Source: Azospirillum brasilense (GTDB lineage: Bacteria > Pseudomonadota > Alphaproteobacteria > Azospirillales > Azospirillaceae). From it: a stretch of DNA of 64,000 bases. The stretch spans positions 372,001 through 436,000 of the forward strand of contig NZ_CP032349.1 of NCBI RefSeq assembly GCF_005222205.1, read 5' to 3'. Under the pieces are notes generated by a model. It saw only the letters and a list, made by a program, of their open reading frames with translations. It was not told the DNA's origin and searched no databases. The position numbers and the translations under genes are program-made. Below are positions 61,353 to 64,000 of this stretch, piece by piece (the first letter of the stretch is position 1; the number at the start of each line of letters is the position of its first letter).

Positions 61353-62135
61353 TCACAGGGACAGGTCGAGCACCCGTCCCTCGAACACGCGGTCGCGCGA
61401 CCCTTCCAGATGCCGGCGCATCCGCGCCCGCGCGGTGTCGGCGTCGCGGTCGCGGATGGCTTCGAAAATGCCCCGATGCTCCTCCAGAACATGGGACAGC
61501 CCGCCGCTCGGTCCCAGCAGCGACGAGCCGTGGAACTTCATGCCGACGGCGATGTGGTCCTTCAGCGCCTGCATCGACGACGCGTAATAGTGGTTGTTCG
61601 CGGCGTCCGCGATGGCGGCGTGGAAGGCGAAATCCGCGTCGTCGCGGTGGCGGTGGGCGCGGGTCGCGTCGGCCATCAGGTCGAGCGCCGCCACGATGTT
61701 GGACAGGGCCGCGTCGTTCCGGCGCAGGGCGGCGTGATAGGCGTGGTCGGGCTCGATAGTCAGGCGGAATTCGTAGCAGCGCTGGATGTCGGCGATGGTT
61801 TCCACCGGCGCGTAGCCGAGCAGCGGCCGGCTTTCCTCCACCGTCGCCCGCACGAAGCTGCCGGCGCCCTGGCGCGAGTAGATCATCCCCTCGTCGCGCA
61901 GCCGGCGCAGCGCCTCGCGCACGATGGGGCGCGACACCTGGAAGCGCGTGGCGAGCTCGTTTTCCCCCGGCAACCGCTCGTTCGGCTGGTAGTCGCCGGC
62001 GCTGATCTGGGTCAGCAGAAGCTGGTAGACGCGCTGGACGAGAGGCGTGTGGCGCCCCCGCGCCGCGGTGTGGCCCTCGCCATCCCCGGGCATTGGCGAC
62101 GTGCCGTCCTCCAGCCCCCGTTCGCGTGACTCCAT
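61353..62135 (-). CDS. GntR family transcriptional regulator (FadR/FCD type)
   Basis: 260 residues. After a 25-residue variable lead, the winged helix-turn-helix (about 30-100) reads 'LPGENELATRFQVSRPIVRE' and 'ALRRLRDEGMIYSRQGAGSF'. The FCD domain follows, with 'CYEFRLTIEPDHAYHAA' and 'DADFAFHAAIADAANNHYYA'. AGGAGAAGG precedes the ATG at 62135. It is divergent from the acid-sugar kinase gene and most likely represses the kinase/PdxA2 operon until a four-carbon acid sugar or its phosphate is present. Confidence 0.9.
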   Translation of the reverse strand: MESRERGLEDGTSPMPGDGEGHTAARGRHTPLVQRVYQLLLTQISAGDYQPNERLPGENELATRFQVSRPIVREALRRLRDEGMIYSRQGAGSFVRATVEESRPLLGYAPVETIADIQRCYEFRLTIEPDHAYHAALRRNDAALSNIVAALDLMADATRAHRHRDDADFAFHAAIADAANNHYYASSMQALKDHIAVGMKFHGSSLLGPSGGLSHVLEEHRGIFEAIRDRDADTARARMRRHLEGSRDRVFEGRVLDLSL

Positions 62136-62225
62136 GCGGCCTTCTCCTGCGACGTCCTGCCAACTTGTAAAGATGTAAACCCATTCTGGCGGGTGGTTCA
62201 AGCAGAAAAGCAGCAATCAACCTTA

Positions 62226-62235
62226 CAACATGTTG
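62226..62235. promoter_or_regulatory. Candidate GntR operator CAACATGTTG
   Basis: A perfect 10-bp palindrome in the 157-bp gap between the divergent GntR and kinase genes, set in TTACAACATGTTGACA. A related TTGTTGTATG lies 15 bp downstream. It fits FCD-type GntR operators in position and symmetry. Confidence 0.45.
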
Positions 62236-62292
62236 ACAGGTGATTTGTTGTATGCCTCAATGATCCGGCCTTGAACAACGGGTCGGAACGTC

Positions 62293-63483
62293 ATGCCGCC
62301 GCTTCACCTGATCGCCGACGACCTGACTGGCGCGCTGGACAGCGCGGCGGCCTTCGCCGGCCCGGCCCGGCCCGTCGCGGTCCATTGGGAGGGGATTCCC
62401 GCCGGTCTGGCGGCGGGCGCCTCGGTGGCGCTCGACACCGGCACGCGGGACATCGGCGACGCGGCGGCGGCGCGGCGGCGGGTGACGGGGTTGGCAACCC
62501 GGCTGCCGGCCGACCGTGGAGCGCTGCGCTTCGCCAAGCTGGACAGCCTGCTGCGCGGCCATGGCGCGGCGGAAATCGCCGCCTGGATGGCGGCGGACCG
62601 GCCGGACCATTGCATCGTCGCGCCGGCCTTCCCCTTCCAGGGGCGGGTGACGCGCGACGGTCGCCAGCGCGTCAAGGGCGCGGGTGGCTGGACGGCCGTC
62701 GCCACGGATCTGACGGCCGCATTGGCGGCAGAGGGCGAGCGGGTGCGGCTGTGCCGCCCCGGCGACCCGGTGCCGCCGGGCGTCAGCCTGTGGGACGCCG
62801 AGACCGACGCCGACCTCGCCGCCATCGCGGCCTCCGGGCTGGCCTTGTCCGGCCGGGTGCTGTGGTGCGGCAGCGGTGGCTTGGCGGCGGCCCTGGCGGT
62901 GGCGATGGGAGCTGAGCGCGAACCGGCGCCGTCGTTCGCCTCCACTCCGTTGCCCCGGCCCTTGCTGGGACTGTTCGGCACCGACCATCCGGTGACGATG
63001 GCGCAGCTCACGGCCTGCGGGGACGATGTTCTGGTCCTGCCGGACGGCGGAACCGCATCTGCGGCGCGCGTGGCCGCGCGTCTGGCGGAGCGCGGCGCCG
63101 CGCTGGTCCGCCTCGGCCTGCCCGACGGGCTGACGCGCGACGTGGCGGCCGAGCGCATCGGTCGGGAGCTGGGCGCGCTGGCCCGCCGCCTCGTCCCGCC
63201 GGCGACCCTGCTGGTGTCGGGCGGCGAGACGCTGCGCGCGCTCTGCCAAGCGCTCGGCGCCGGTCGTCTCGACCTCGACGGCGCCCTGCTGCCCGGCGTG
63301 CCCTGCTCGACCCTGCGCGGCGGCGGTTGGAACGGGGTGCGCGTCGTCTCCAAATCGGGCGCCTTCGGCGACCCCTCGCTTTTGCGCCGGCTGATCCGCG
63401 GGGACGCCCCCGACGCGGACCGGGCGGCACCGGAACCAACGCGCCACGGCACGCCCTGGCCGCATCGAGGAGAAGAAGCATGA
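62293..63483 (+). CDS. dtnK: Four-carbon acid sugar kinase (DUF1537/OtnK-DtnK family)
   Basis: 396 residues. The N-terminal domain opens 'LHLIADDLTGALDSAAAFAG', the invariant D-D-x-T-G-A motif of the family. The middle has 'FAKLDSLLRGHGAAEIAAWM', and the C-terminal nucleotide-binding domain has 'LLVSGGETLRAL' and 'GAFGDPSLL'. The family phosphorylates D-threonate, D-erythronate or related acids at O4. The start of the pdxA2-type gene overlaps the stop by ATGA. The kinase followed by PdxA2, without an aldolase in view, is the D-threonate-type arrangement (kinase, then dehydrogenase/decarboxylase to dihydroxyacetone phosphate). The precise substrate depends on genes beyond the window. Confidence 0.88.
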   Translation: MPPLHLIADDLTGALDSAAAFAGPARPVAVHWEGIPAGLAAGASVALDTGTRDIGDAAAARRRVTGLATRLPADRGALRFAKLDSLLRGHGAAEIAAWMAADRPDHCIVAPAFPFQGRVTRDGRQRVKGAGGWTAVATDLTAALAAEGERVRLCRPGDPVPPGVSLWDAETDADLAAIAASGLALSGRVLWCGSGGLAAALAVAMGAEREPAPSFASTPLPRPLLGLFGTDHPVTMAQLTACGDDVLVLPDGGTASAARVAARLAERGAALVRLGLPDGLTRDVAAERIGRELGALARRLVPPATLLVSGGETLRALCQALGAGRLDLDGALLPGVPCSTLRGGGWNGVRVVSKSGAFGDPSLLRRLIRGDAPDADRAAPEPTRHGTPWPHRGEEA

Positions 63484-64000
63484 CCCCCCATCTGGCCATC
63501 ACCATGGGTGATCCGGCCGGCGTCGGACCCGAGATCATCGTGAAGGCCTGCGCCCGCCTGAAGGAGCGGCTGGACGCCGGAAGCCTGCGGCTTCTGGTGA
63601 TCGGCAGCAACCCGGCGCTGATGGCGGCGCGCGCGGCCCTGGGCAGCGACCTCGCCTTCCCCGAGGTGACGGCGGACGAGGAGTGGCCGGCGCTCGCCTG
63701 CCTCCAGGCCGGGCCGGAGGGCGAACCGATCCGCCCCGGCGAGCTGTCGGTGGACGGCGGCCGCTTCGCCTATCTGGCGGTGGAGCGCGCGGTGCGGCTG
63801 GCCGAGGCCGGGCGCATCCACGGGCTGGTCACGGCGCCGCTGAACAAGGAGGCGATGAACAAGGCCGGCTACCACTTCGCCGGCCACACCGACCTGCTGG
63901 CCGAGCTGACCGGCGCCCGCGGCTCGGTGATGATGCTGGCCCACGGCAACATGCGGGTCAGCCACGTCACCACCCACATCGCGCTGGAGGACGTGCCGAA
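63480..64000 (+). CDS. pdxA2: PdxA2-type 4-phosphoerythronate/threonate dehydrogenase, 3' part missing
   Basis: Only about 173 N-terminal residues lie in the window. 'AITMGDPAGVGPEIIVKA' is the PdxA-family start, 'LVTAPLNKEAMNKAGYHFAG' and 'GHTDLLAELTG' supply substrate- and metal-binding residues including the conserved His. The partner kinase gene overlapping it identifies it as the catabolic PdxA2 form, which oxidises and decarboxylates 4-phospho-D-threonate or -erythronate with NAD, rather than the vitamin B6 enzyme. GAGGAGAAG lies just before the ATG. Confidence 0.88.
   Translation, partial: MTPHLAITMGDPAGVGPEIIVKACARLKERLDAGSLRLLVIGSNPALMAARAALGSDLAFPEVTADEEWPALACLQAGPEGEPIRPGELSVDGGRFAYLAVERAVRLAEAGRIHGLVTAPLNKEAMNKAGYHFAGHTDLLAELTGARGSVMMLAHGNMRVSHVTTHIALEDVP

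Overview
The window is about 70 % G+C and is coding nearly throughout. Codon third positions are strongly G/C, many starts overlap the preceding stop as ATGA or GTGA, and the gene content is dominated by nutrient-specific ABC transporters, GntR/LysR/DeoR/AraC regulators and catabolic enzymes. This is what a large accessory replicon or chromosome of a soil or rhizosphere alphaproteobacterium of the Azospirillum type looks like. The genus is inferred from gene families and composition and is not proven. I see no rRNA, tRNA, transposase, integrase or CRISPR array.

Region by region. (A) 1-1043: a flavin-binding protein fragment and a glutathione S-transferase. (B) 1208-4612: a 143-bp palindromic repeat, then a GntR regulator with two near-identical operators, and a kinase / PLP phospho-lyase pair likely to degrade a hydroxylated amine. 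(C) 4747-9712: a pentapeptide-repeat protein and a PQQ alcohol dehydrogenase, divergent from a two-component system that probably controls them. (D) 9774-18092: a chemoreceptor, a GlxA-type AraC regulator, a polyamine-type ABC transporter, and a proline-racemase-family enzyme with an altered active site. (E) 18205-26332: a GntR regulator divergent from two isocitrate-lyase-family enzymes, a LeuCD-like pair and an SsuABC-type importer with two permeases. It looks like an uncharacterised pathway for an alkyl-malate-like acid. (F) 26345-32104: a 1,919-residue Ser/Thr kinase / AAA ATPase / histidine kinase.

(G) 32370-47138 is the most unusual part. It has two large paralogous phytoene-desaturase-like flavoproteins, an acetoacetate-decarboxylase-like protein, a FadL-type porin, EutBC ethanolamine ammonia-lyase and an inositol-phosphatase-family enzyme. 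Divergent from these is an aminoethylphosphonate-type ABC importer with a DeoR regulator. Uptake of a phosphorylated ethanolamine-like compound, dephosphorylation and EutBC cleavage would join these genes into one route. (H) 47306-52266: a phage-type lysozyme with a C-terminal membrane segment, and a 1,339-residue protein made of two TPR/glycosyltransferase modules. (I) 52294-61240: a LysR gene followed by an eight-gene amidase / CoA-transferase / crotonase / ABC transporter / deacetylase / SDR operon, whose transporter genes are separated by strong RNA hairpins. (J) 61353-64000: a GntR regulator divergent from a DUF1537 kinase and a PdxA2-type dehydrogenase, a four-carbon acid-sugar pathway that runs off the right edge.
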